Part shown: positions 35,061-43,253 of the stretch, one piece after another | Layout: the number at the start of each line of letters is the position of its first letter | Position numbering within the stretch: position 1 is the first letter of the stretch | Position numbers and translations under genes: made by a program | DNA from: Ferrimicrobium sp. | GTDB lineage: Bacteria > Actinomycetota > Acidimicrobiia > Acidimicrobiales > Acidimicrobiaceae | Length of the DNA: 64,000 nt | Assembly: GCF_027319265.1 (NCBI RefSeq) | Contig: NZ_DAHVNP010000031.1 | Coordinates: 186,001-250,000 of the forward strand | Direction of reading: 5' to 3' | Notes under the pieces: model-generated | Databases searched by the model: none | What the model saw: only the letters and a program-made list of their open reading frames with translations | What the model was told of the DNA's origin: nothing

Positions 35061-36392
35061 CTACCATTGCGGCCAATTGCCTGGAACCGATCCCGTCGGA
35101 CTGTTTTGCAGAACTCCGCCGGGGGCACCCAGTGACGACAAGAGTTGCGAGAAATTGGCGCCAAATGCGGTCGAGTTTGAACCGTAGAACTGACCGTAGC
35201 TCATCGCCATCGTCTCCCCGAGCGCTCCCCCATCAGCCCATCCAGTCTCAATACCATCAGGACCGTTGTAGAGCGTTCCGATCACGGTGTTGGGCGTGAC
35301 CGCTTGGCCAACACTGACATCAGGGTTGATATCTTCAGCTGCGTAGACCACCAGTCCTGCAGCTGGTCCATTGGTCAGTCGGTACGTAATGAACGTACCT
35401 CCCGGCCAACCTCCGTTGAAGGTTGAAAGCACTACCCCATCGCCGAGAGCATAGATCGGCCCATAACCGTTAAAGTCGACGCCTTGATCGATCCGCCAGA
35501 CTTGGAGATCGCTGATGGATCGTATCGGATTAGCATAGCCGCTCGGTGCAACCGCAGCCGGAGAAGGAGCTTGACTCACCGGGGGCTGACTCTGTTGCTG
35601 GGAACCCGCACCCTGTGCCTGACCAGCTGCTGCCTGTTGTGCCGCTTGAGCCGCCGCAGCCGCTTGAGCCGCCGCAGCCGCTTGGGCCGCCGCAGCCTGC
35701 TCAGCGGCGATCTGCTGTTGCTCGATCTGTGCCTGGCGGGCCTGCTCCTCTGCGGCGAGTTGCGCCGCCACCATCTGCTGAATCTGGGAGTTCACACTCG
35801 ATAACTCTGTCGAGGCCTGTTGCTGTGCTGATTGGGCCTTAGCCTCCTGCGCACTGAGAAGATTAAGCAAGGATGCCTGTTGCGATTGATCGGCCTTTAG
35901 TTGCGACTGCTGATTCGACAGTTGTTGTTGTACGGCTTCGTAGGCATTGACCGCCTGCTCCTGAGTAGATGATGCTGTCGAGATGTCCTCTTGTGCGACT
36001 GCAGAAGCGTTGGGGTTATCCTGTAGGACGCTTAAGACCTGAGAGTCGGTACCAGCCTGAGCAAACAACGAAACCGCCTCGGTGACGATTTCACCATGAA
36101 GTTTCTTTAGCTCAAGCTGCTTTTGTACGATCGCTGTCTCGACAGTGCTCTCCTTCGCCTGTAGCTGTCGGATCTGGCCCTCAACTGCCGCATAGTGCGA
36201 GCTGATCGACTGAACCTGTGCATTCAATGCGGCGATTCTCTGCGTCAATGAGTTTGCTTCTTGCTTCATTGACTGAACAGAGCTCGTGAGCTGGGGATGC
36301 ACCTCCGAGGAGCTCGACGCCGAGATCAGTACAACGGCCACTGCCGCTCCACCAATCGCCTGCCAGGCACTACGCCTAAGCCGGTTTCTCAT
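35061..36392 (-). CDS. Secreted coiled-coil protein with degenerate M23/LytM-like domain
   Basis: 443 residues. GGAGG is eight bases before ATG 36392. A signal peptide (about 1-28) precedes a long coiled coil (about 35-225) and an Ala/Gln-rich linker (about 220-275). The C-terminal domain (about 290-410) has the LytM layout IDQGVDFNGYGPIYALGDGV and WPGGTFITYRL, with VYAAEDI and VGQAVTPNTVIG. This resembles coiled-coil activator or hydrolase proteins such as EnvC or RipA-associated factors. The zinc-binding His of HxGxD and the HxH motif are replaced, so peptidase activity is doubtful. It probably acts in the cell wall during division or growth. Confidence 0.8.
   Translation of the reverse strand: MRNRLRRSAWQAIGGAAVAVVLISASSSSEVHPQLTSSVQSMKQEANSLTQRIAALNAQVQSISSHYAAVEGQIRQLQAKESTVETAIVQKQLELKKLHGEIVTEAVSLFAQAGTDSQVLSVLQDNPNASAVAQEDISTASSTQEQAVNAYEAVQQQLSNQQSQLKADQSQQASLLNLLSAQEAKAQSAQQQASTELSSVNSQIQQMVAAQLAAEEQARQAQIEQQQIAAEQAAAAQAAAAAQAAAAAQAAQQAAAGQAQGAGSQQQSQPPVSQAPSPAAVAPSGYANPIRSISDLQVWRIDQGVDFNGYGPIYALGDGVVLSTFNGGWPGGTFITYRLTNGPAAGLVVYAAEDINPDVSVGQAVTPNTVIGTLYNGPDGIETGWADGGALGETMAMSYGQFYGSNSTAFGANFSQLLSSLGAPGGVLQNSPTGSVPGNWPQW
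35641..35694 (-). repeat. Three 18-base tandem repeats coding an Ala/Gln linker
   Basis: GCCGCTTGAGCCGCCGCA occurs three times in direct succession (the third copy has G for A at one position). On the coding strand it gives the repeating Ala-Ala-Gln-Ala-Ala-Ala linker of the secreted coiled-coil protein. It is a site prone to length change. Confidence 0.85.
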
Positions 36393-36871
36393 CTACAAAC
36401 CCTCCAGTTACTCGGCAATGGTCCACGGTGGGACAAGACCGAAATAGCCTTTGCACAGACTAACACAGCAACGCACAAGCCGCAACCCTTTTTGTGATCA
36501 TCGGCATAAAGTAACCCATACTCAACCAGCAGTGAAGCTCTACTTGAAGGTTCAGGTCGTTCACGATAGAGCGTACGTTCACCATACACCCTCGCCCACT
36601 GCCAACAAAGAAGGAGTGGCGTCGGGGTAGGCGCAGACCAGCTCGTGCACACCGATACGCAGGCCGACGGCAAAACGAACTCGGGACCGTATGAGCGAAT
36701 GCCCTGCTGCATGGACCTTGCTCGACATTTGCACCAGAGCAGCCGTCGACGAACACTTGACAACCTCAGTGGCACTACGGAATGCGCATTTGCCAATTCC
36801 TCCTCCGAGCTTAACATCACTATGTAGCACGATTAATAGCTCCCGAGGATTAGCGAGGCCAACAGAGGAAC
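36393..36871. other. Intergenic stretch
   Basis: About 480 bases between the secreted coiled-coil gene and lpd. Minus-strand frames of 80-140 residues overlap each other (for example 36579-36830) but have low-complexity or cysteine-rich composition and no ribosome site. I see nothing certain. Confidence 0.35.
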
Positions 36872-38242
36872 TTAGACAAGAGTACGAGCTGCTCGTGAGA
36901 TCGCTTCGTGGGCTAAGGGATGTTGATCCGCAACTGAAGCGATGTCCGCGATTGTCGCCCCGAGCCTAATCGCCATTGCGAGTTCACCGATGAGCTGACC
37001 TGCCTCCTTCCCCACTACCCAGGCGCCGAGCAAGCGACCCGAGCGAGCGTCCCCAAAGAGTCTGACTTCGCCGTAGGGTTCATTCAGGATCTGGGTGCGT
37101 GCCTCATGATCAAAGGGCGCAGCCACCTCTACTGTGTCGATATTGCGGGTGGTTAGTTCAGCTCGTGTCATTCCTACCCGGGCCGCTTCAGGGAAGGTGA
37201 AGATGGTGGCAGGAATCGTTTGGGGATCGGCCCGATCTACAACTCGTCCTGCGAGGATGTTGTGTGCCACAGCCAACGACTCGCGTGTAGCGGCGTGAAA
37301 TAGCATCTGGGTTCCGGTCACATCTCCAGCAGCAAAGATTGATGGCATCTTGGTCGTGCCACCAGGCCCAACGACCAGCCGCCCCCGTTCATCAAGCAAC
37401 CCAAGTTCCTGGACGCCAGGTGGGTACACTGGATGCCGTCCCGTGGCCAGCAAGACCATATCTGCATCAAAGAACGCCGATGTTGACTGCTGGGAGTAGG
37501 TTACTCGATGATGATCATCGACCTCGATGACCTCAGCGCCGAGTTCCACCCCAATACCCTTGGCTAACCCGTCAGCGACCAGCTTGGCGAAGTCGGGATC
37601 CATACCTGGTAAAAGTTGATCGGCAGCCTCGAACACGGTCACATCGACGCCAAGGGCATGCCACATTGTGGCGACCTCTAAGCCGATATACCCGCCTCCT
37701 ATGACGGCAAGCGTTCTGGGTAATGTGGCAACGGTGGGCGAGACGGCGAACAGGTCTCGGCTCGTGACACAGTGCTCGATTCCTCGGATCGGCGGTATCG
37801 AGATGTCTGATCCGGAAGCAAGGAGAAGATACTTGGCCGTCACGGTCTTGACCTCAGATTTGGTCTCATACGCCACGCTATGAGGGTCCAGGACGGTCGC
37901 GATACCGTCGATCAAACGAAGACGGTCTCCAAACCGTGCAAGTTCTTGATCATGCTGTTGGTAGCGAAGTTGTTGCACAGCGTCCTTGAAAGTGATCAGT
38001 GACCGATAGTCAGGAGGAACTTCTGATGGGAAATATGGCATCGCACGCATACCGCGATACAACTCTGCAGCCTCACGAATGGTCTTTGAAGGAACGCAGC
38101 CTTCAGCCAGACAATTGCCGCTCATGACACCTTTGGGGTCGATCATGAGGACACGCTGGCCCGTGCGAGCAAGCTGGAATGCCGCAGGATAGGCACCGCC
38201 TCCGGCTCCAATGGTGACAAGGTCATAGTCATAGTCAGTCAT
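36872..38242 (-). CDS. lpd: Dihydrolipoamide dehydrogenase-like pyridine nucleotide-disulfide oxidoreductase
   Basis: 456 residues from ATG 38242 (GGAG nine bases upstream); a frame extension to 38308 lacks support. The FAD motif is TIGAGGGAYPAAFQLA. The redox-active disulfide is CLAEGC in GNCLAEGCVPSKT. The NAD motif is AVIGGGYIGLEVATMW, the second FAD motif is MPSIFAAGDVTG, and the C-terminal active-site pair is HPLAHEAIS. The gene stands alone, away from 2-oxoacid dehydrogenase genes. It could serve as the L protein for the glycine cleavage genes in this window, or be a mercuric/glutathione reductase relative; the sequence alone does not settle substrate. Confidence 0.8.
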   Translation of the reverse strand: MTDYDYDLVTIGAGGGAYPAAFQLARTGQRVLMIDPKGVMSGNCLAEGCVPSKTIREAAELYRGMRAMPYFPSEVPPDYRSLITFKDAVQQLRYQQHDQELARFGDRLRLIDGIATVLDPHSVAYETKSEVKTVTAKYLLLASGSDISIPPIRGIEHCVTSRDLFAVSPTVATLPRTLAVIGGGYIGLEVATMWHALGVDVTVFEAADQLLPGMDPDFAKLVADGLAKGIGVELGAEVIEVDDHHRVTYSQQSTSAFFDADMVLLATGRHPVYPPGVQELGLLDERGRLVVGPGGTTKMPSIFAAGDVTGTQMLFHAATRESLAVAHNILAGRVVDRADPQTIPATIFTFPEAARVGMTRAELTTRNIDTVEVAAPFDHEARTQILNEPYGEVRLFGDARSGRLLGAWVVGKEAGQLIGELAMAIRLGATIADIASVADQHPLAHEAISRAARTLV

Positions 38243-39227
38243 CTTGTTTGACTCCAATCCGATAGGTCTAGGAACAAAGGTAGACGAGGGCGACCATCCG
38301 GCCCCCATCTAGGCACCTAATTGGGACCTTTGACTAGGTGAAAGGGTAAGGAGACCATCAAGGCTTGTCGAAAAGATCACGCGGACTGCTATGCCGAGTA
38401 CGTCATCTCCTACGTTGCCGCGTGTGCCTACCCCATGGTTTGGGACCGTCACGAGTCCAGCACCTCCAATGGTAGAGTTTGCATTTGGCTCCCTAAGTAT
38501 CGCTGCCACTGACGTTGCCCCCGATGAAGGGCACCGGTGGACGTCTGCAAGCAAGGTAGGCTGCTCGTGGAACGTTTGCGACGACGAGCCATCGCAACAA
38601 TGAGTTCACGAAACTCTGCTTAACCTACACAAACAGCGATTCCTCTTCGAGAACAATTGGCACATGATCAATAACATCCCCGGCTGTGCGCCACCTATTG
38701 ACCCCGGCTGACCTCATGAGAGCAATCCCAAAGCCAACAAAAAACATTTGCAGGGGATCACTCGTCTGGTCATGAGGTTCAACAGCACGCCGAGGCGACC
38801 GGAAGGCCTCCTCGTGCCCGGTCCACTACTTCTCAGATGGAGTGATACACCTCGGCTCCAGTGGAGACTCCTACCTGCCCTCAGTTCCTTAGCCCTGGCA
38901 TCTTGCACGAAAACTAGGTCAATCTACCTGCAGCGCTTCGGAGAAGGAGAGGAGAGTACGCCTTACCAACTGCCCTAGCGCTGCTTCATGGAACGCTCCC
39001 TCACCGAGGATCAACGGTAAAGTAACTTGATCACCAATGATCGACAGCTCAACGAATCATCTCACACCGACAAGCTTGCGTCAAGCGCGACAACCTTTAC
39101 AGATCCGCAGCAGCCATCTCATTCCTCGATCCCTGTGGACGAGGGTTGCGCTGAGAGGAAGGACCCCCTCTTGGCTAGCCTTCGAGGGAGATATCCTTGA
39201 TTCCCAGTCTTTCCACCGCTGTACTCA
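38243..39227. other. Gene-poor stretch between lpd and nrdJ
   Basis: Nearly 1 kb. A minus-strand frame at 38309-38554 gives protein-like sequence (GVGTRGNVGDDVLGIAVRV) with only a TTG start and no ribosome site; a plus-strand frame overlaps it at 38391-38603. Either may be a remnant. The remainder shows no gene. Confidence 0.4.
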
Positions 39228-39266
39228 GTCTCCTTGGCACCAACAAACTAACGGTACCAAGGAGAC
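39228..39266 (-). terminator. Strong hairpin terminator after nrdJ
   Basis: Arms of 14 bases (39228-39241 and 39253-39266, GTCTCCTTGGCACC and GGTACCAAGGAGAC on the plus strand) pair with one G-U wobble around an 11-base loop. It begins 19 bases after the nrdJ stop. No U-tract follows. Confidence 0.75.
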
Positions 39267-39285
39267 ACTCCAAGAGCCCTAAAAA

Positions 39286-42036
39286 TCAGCTACAACCCGA
39301 GGTTGTCCCACAGCTTGAGCAGACGAAACAGGAACCAGAACGCTGCATCACGTTACCGCATGAGTAACAGTAGGGAGCATCCGACTGCGTGAACGACACC
39401 GCATCGTCAAGGGGAGGCAGCGGCTTCTCGGAGGCTTCATAGCTTTCGTCGATCTCCCTTGTTGAGGCTATCTCCTGCTCATCGGCGGGGAATAACAAGT
39501 TGTGTGCCCGCTCTCCAGTCGTATGGATCCCCAAGTCTTCGCGAGTCTCGGTGTCAAGATAGTCGATAGCAAGGCGACGGAAGATGTAATCGACAAGGCT
39601 CGAGGCGATACGGATGTCCTGATCATCAGTGATACCGGCCGGCTCGAATCGCATATTGACGTATTTGCGGACAAACGTCTCCATAGGGACCCCATGCTGG
39701 AGGCCCAAGCTCACCGCAATCGAAAACGCGTCCATGACGCCAGCAAGCGTCGATCCCTGTTTGGAGACCTTGATAAACACCTCACCAGGTCGTCCGTCCG
39801 GATATTCACCAACCGTAGCGTAACCCTCTGCATCGGCTACCTGAAATGCGTACGTCCTCGACTGTCGATGTCGTGGCAATCTCTCGCGTTTGGACTGTGA
39901 CCCCAACGCAGCCAGTTCACGCCGCAGTTCGTCAACCTCAGCCGTTACGATGGGTTTCTCTTCTTTACGCATTGTCTGGAGAGGTTGACCAACCTTGCAG
40001 TTATCGCGATAGATCGCAACGGCCTTCAGACCCAACCTCCAGCTTTCGATATACGCCTCTTCAATATCCTCAACCGTCGCCGATTCTGGCAGGTTGACGG
40101 TCTTCGAGATCGCTCCGGACAAGAAGGGCTGGACGGCGGACATCATCGCGATGTGACCACGGTAACTGATGACATTATCCCCCATCGCACAGGCGAAGAC
40201 CGGCAGATGTTCCTGGCGGAGTTGTGGTGCTCCGAGAATCGTCTTGTGTTCATCGATGTAGGCGACGATCGAGTCGATCGCTACCTGGTCGTAGCCGAGC
40301 GATCGCAAGGCCCGAGGGACGGTTTGGTTGACAAAGGTCATCGTTCCACCCCCGACCAATGTCTTAAATTTCACAAGACCGAGATCCGGCTCGATACCAG
40401 TGGTATCGCAGTCCATTAGCAGACCGATGGTGCCAGTTGGTGCGAGCAAGGAGACCTGCGCGTTCCGTACCCCCTGCTCTTGGGCGAGGGTTTCAGTCTC
40501 CTGCCATATCTCCTGAGCCGCCGAGAACAACTCCGGTGGGACAAAGTAGGAGTTGATCTTTGACACATGCTCGTGATGCATCGCGATAACCCTGAGCATG
40601 CCCTCGCGGTCAGCAGCGTAACCATCAAAAGCACCGACTCTTGCGGCAAGACGTGCTGAAGTGTCATAGGCCACACCGGTCATGATGGCGGTGATGGCCG
40701 CGCCGTAGGCGCGCCCTGGCTCCGAGTCGTAGGGCAATCCAAGCGCCATCAACAACGCTCCGAGGTTGGCGTAACCGATGCCAAGCTGTCGATAGGCCCT
40801 CGATGTTTGGGCAATCTTCTCGGTCGGATAATCTGCGTTGCCCACAAGAATGTCCTGAGCAACAATCAACAGCGAGACGGCATGGCTAAACCCATCGACA
40901 TCGAAGGTTCCATCCTCGTTGAGATACTTCAAAAGATTGATCGAGGCGAGATTACATGATGAGTTATCAAGATGCATGTACTCGCTGCACGGATTGGATC
41001 CGTTAATAGGGCCAGCATTCGGCGTCGTATGCCAACGGTTAATGGTGGAGTCGTACTGAACACCGGGATCGGCACACTCCCATGCGGCCTGAGCGATTTG
41101 GCGCATTAAGTCCCGTGCCGGCAAGCGCTTGAGTACTTCTCCGGTGGTCACCGCTCGCAACTCCCAGTCACGACCCTCGAGCACGGCCTGCATGAATTCG
41201 TCACTCACTCGGACTGAGTTGTTGGCGTTCTGGTACTGCACCGAGAAGGCATCTTTCCCATCGACCCCCATGTCGAAGCCGGCAGCCTCAAGGGTGCGGG
41301 CCTTGCGTTCCTCGATCGCCTTTGTCCAGATGAACTCCTCGACATCCGGGTGGTCAACATCTAAAATGACCATCTTGGCCGCACGACGCGTCTTGCCGCC
41401 AGACTTGATGGTTCCAGCGGAGGCATCTGCGCCACGCATGAACGATACCGGTCCTGACGCGGTTCCGCCACCATTGAGGTGCTCGAGTGAGGAACGAATC
41501 CGTGAGAGGTTCACGCCTGAGCCAGACCCGCCCTTAAAGATCACACCCTCTTCGCGGTACCAATTCAAGATGGCATCCATCGTGTCATCTACCGAGAGGA
41601 TGAAACAAGCTGACCCTTGCTGTGGTACCCCTTGAACGCCAATGTTGAACCACACCGGCGAATTGAAGGCTGCCCTCTGATGGATCAGAAGGTACTTGAG
41701 TTCATCGGCGAACGTCGATGCCTCTTCAGCATCAGCGAAGTAGCCGTCCTTCTCTCCCCACCGTGCCAAGGTATCCACGATCCGATTGGCCACCGTCTTC
41801 AAGGACCCTTCTCGATCAGCTGAATCGAGGGCTCCGCGAAAATACTTCTGGGAGAGAATATTGGTGGCATTCATGCTCCATGTGCTCGGCACTTCGACCC
41901 CTCGCTGCTCGAAGGCCACCTCACCCGTGCGGTAATTCGAGATTTTGGCGTCTCGTCGATCCCACACGACCGAGTCAAACGGACTCATCCCCTGGGTTGT
42001 GAAATGCCGTTCCAAGCCCTTTAACTGCCTCTTCAT
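39286..42036 (-). CDS. nrdJ: Adenosylcobalamin-dependent (class II) ribonucleotide reductase
   Basis: 916 residues. GGAAGGAG precedes ATG 42036, which decides this start over the frame opening at 42078. Class II features are visible: FNSPVWFNIGVQG and ACFILSVDDTMDAI, GSGSGVNLSRIRSS, NPCSEYMHLDNSSCNLASIN with active-site residues, and LLAPTGTIGLLMDCDTTGIE. The C-terminus has a zinc-ribbon-like cysteine cluster (YCYSCGN ... CFVCSSCG) that regenerates the active-site dithiol. It makes dNTPs using vitamin B12 and without oxygen dependence. The gene appears monocistronic, with a hairpin terminator behind it and NrdR-like sites in front. Confidence 0.97.
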   Translation of the reverse strand: MKRQLKGLERHFTTQGMSPFDSVVWDRRDAKISNYRTGEVAFEQRGVEVPSTWSMNATNILSQKYFRGALDSADREGSLKTVANRIVDTLARWGEKDGYFADAEEASTFADELKYLLIHQRAAFNSPVWFNIGVQGVPQQGSACFILSVDDTMDAILNWYREEGVIFKGGSGSGVNLSRIRSSLEHLNGGGTASGPVSFMRGADASAGTIKSGGKTRRAAKMVILDVDHPDVEEFIWTKAIEERKARTLEAAGFDMGVDGKDAFSVQYQNANNSVRVSDEFMQAVLEGRDWELRAVTTGEVLKRLPARDLMRQIAQAAWECADPGVQYDSTINRWHTTPNAGPINGSNPCSEYMHLDNSSCNLASINLLKYLNEDGTFDVDGFSHAVSLLIVAQDILVGNADYPTEKIAQTSRAYRQLGIGYANLGALLMALGLPYDSEPGRAYGAAITAIMTGVAYDTSARLAARVGAFDGYAADREGMLRVIAMHHEHVSKINSYFVPPELFSAAQEIWQETETLAQEQGVRNAQVSLLAPTGTIGLLMDCDTTGIEPDLGLVKFKTLVGGGTMTFVNQTVPRALRSLGYDQVAIDSIVAYIDEHKTILGAPQLRQEHLPVFACAMGDNVISYRGHIAMMSAVQPFLSGAISKTVNLPESATVEDIEEAYIESWRLGLKAVAIYRDNCKVGQPLQTMRKEEKPIVTAEVDELRRELAALGSQSKRERLPRHRQSRTYAFQVADAEGYATVGEYPDGRPGEVFIKVSKQGSTLAGVMDAFSIAVSLGLQHGVPMETFVRKYVNMRFEPAGITDDQDIRIASSLVDYIFRRLAIDYLDTETREDLGIHTTGERAHNLLFPADEQEIASTREIDESYEASEKPLPPLDDAVSFTQSDAPYCYSCGNVMQRSGSCFVCSSCGTTSGCS

Positions 42037-42101
42037 ATTTTCTCCTTCCAGCGCAGAAACACTCTGCAGCCCCCACAAGTAGCGTCTTCAACAAACCAAC
42101 A

Positions 42102-42138
42102 ACACTACATCTAGCGCACCACCCACTATACCAGTTGG
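42102..42138 (-). promoter_or_regulatory. Possible tandem NrdR boxes upstream of nrdJ
   Basis: ACACTACATCTAGCGC (42102-42117) matches the NrdR box ACACWATATATWGTGT at about 12 of 16 positions. CCACTATACCAGTTGG (42123-42138) matches less well. Their centres are 21 bases apart, two helical turns. They lie 66-102 bases before the nrdJ start. Confidence 0.4.
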
Positions 42139-42281
42139 CTTGGTCACTGTGAGAGAAATCACGAAATTCTCGAATTTCAAGGAAGGAATTGCTTCTCGGT
42201 CACAGGAACTCCAACGTTGACGCTAGGCCGAGGCTGTGACAGAGGAGTAATCTCTCCTATCGCCACTACAGTGGGGGGTTT

Positions 42282-42296
42282 GGTGACCCGGTCACC
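42282..42296. promoter_or_regulatory. Perfect 15-base palindrome GGTGACCCGGTCACC
   Basis: Seven-base arms around one centre base lie in the nrdJ/glycosyltransferase divergent region. Related GTCAC/GTGAC sequences occur at 42143-42152, 42199-42205 and 42234-42240. It may be an operator. Confidence 0.4.
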
Positions 42297-42375
42297 ATTG
42301 GTAGCATGGGTGTGCCAGCAACAGTGATCGTTATGCTACGGCCAACACGATCGACCTACGCGAGTATCGGTGTAC

Positions 42376-42423
42376 GGTACGATGGCTATACGGTACTATG
42401 GCTGTACACTACGATGGCCCTAC
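42376..42423. repeat. Three imperfect 16-base tandem repeats
   Basis: GGTACGATGGCTATAC, GGTACTATGGCTGTAC and ACTACGATGGCCCTAC follow each other directly and end 27 bases before the GT2 start. They contain -10-like hexamers (TATACG, TACGAT). Confidence 0.75.
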
Positions 42424-42449
42424 GATGAGGTAAGGAGTTCGAAACCACG

Positions 42450-43253
42450 ATGCGCGTGACTCGACCGCTCGCGATCGACGCTCGCGATCCCCTTGACCCG
42501 ATCGACCGCCGCACACTGACGGCATTCCTGTCGGATGTTGACATTGACGACGTTCATGTGGTGGTGGTGATCCCCGCCTATAACGAGGCAGAGGCCCTCC
42601 CCGCAGTCCTTGCAGCGATGCCAGATCGGCTCGATGGCGTCGCCCCAACTGTCATCGTCGTTTCCGACGGCTCGACCGATCAAACCCGTGCTGTGGCGCT
42701 CGCCAATGGGGCGCTTTGTTGTGAGACCCCCATCAATAGAGGCCAAGGAGCCGCACTCCGTCTTGGGTACCTTGCCGCACTCCGCCTCGGTGCGACCTAC
42801 ATCGGTGTGATCGATGCTGACGGGCAGTGGTCACCCGAGGGGCTCGTGTCTGGCCTCGACTACCTCACATCCGGTCGGGCCGATTTCGTCCAAGGATCAC
42901 GTGTCCTCGGCTCCACCATCGTCGGGGATCCCGTGCGAGACCTGGGGGTCAAGGTCTTCGCTACGCTGATATCGCGCATGGCCCGCGTGTCGGTGACCGA
43001 CACCTCCTCCGGCCTGCGCCTCTTCACCGCAACCCTGGCCGGCAAACTCCGCCTGGATCAACCACAGTATCAATCATCGGAGCTTCTCATCTCGGCAGCC
43101 TTTGCTGGAGCTCGTATCCAGGAATTTCCAGTCGACATGGTGAAAAGGCTGGCAGGTCAGTCCAAGAAGGCGACAAATCTGCTCTATGGTTGGTATTACG
43201 GCCGAGCAGCACTGCGCACCTACCTTCGTGAGCGCTGGATAGCGCCATCGTGA
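42450..43253 (+). CDS. GT2-family glycosyltransferase (dolichol-phosphate-mannose-synthase-like)
   Basis: 267 residues. The GT-A fold motifs are VVVVIPAYNEAEALPAV (about residue 36), VIVVSDGSTDQT, PINRGQGAALRLGYLAA and the metal-binding IDADGQWSPEGL, followed by FVQGSRVLG and DTSSGLRLF. It resembles enzymes that load sugars on a polyprenyl phosphate. No membrane anchor is seen. AAGGAG is 12 bases upstream, somewhat far. The stop overlaps the start of the YfhO-like gene by four bases (GTGA), so the two act together. Confidence 0.88.
   Translation: MRVTRPLAIDARDPLDPIDRRTLTAFLSDVDIDDVHVVVVIPAYNEAEALPAVLAAMPDRLDGVAPTVIVVSDGSTDQTRAVALANGALCCETPINRGQGAALRLGYLAALRLGATYIGVIDADGQWSPEGLVSGLDYLTSGRADFVQGSRVLGSTIVGDPVRDLGVKVFATLISRMARVSVTDTSSGLRLFTATLAGKLRLDQPQYQSSELLISAAFAGARIQEFPVDMVKRLAGQSKKATNLLYGWYYGRAALRTYLRERWIAPS

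Noticed and set aside
35641-35694. CRISPR-like repeats
   Set aside because: The copies are contiguous 18-base codon repeats without spacers inside a coding gene.
36579-36830. Minus-strand frames between lpd and the coiled-coil gene
   Set aside because: Overlapping frames with Cys/Ser/Arg-rich sequence and no start signals.
38309-38554. Possible minus-strand gene fragment near lpd
   Set aside because: Part of it reads like protein, but it has only a TTG start, no ribosome site and an upstream stop; kept only as a possible remnant in the gap description.
42037-42449. Cobalamin riboswitch before nrdJ
   Set aside because: No B12-box-like conserved core was recognised; a covariance search would settle it.
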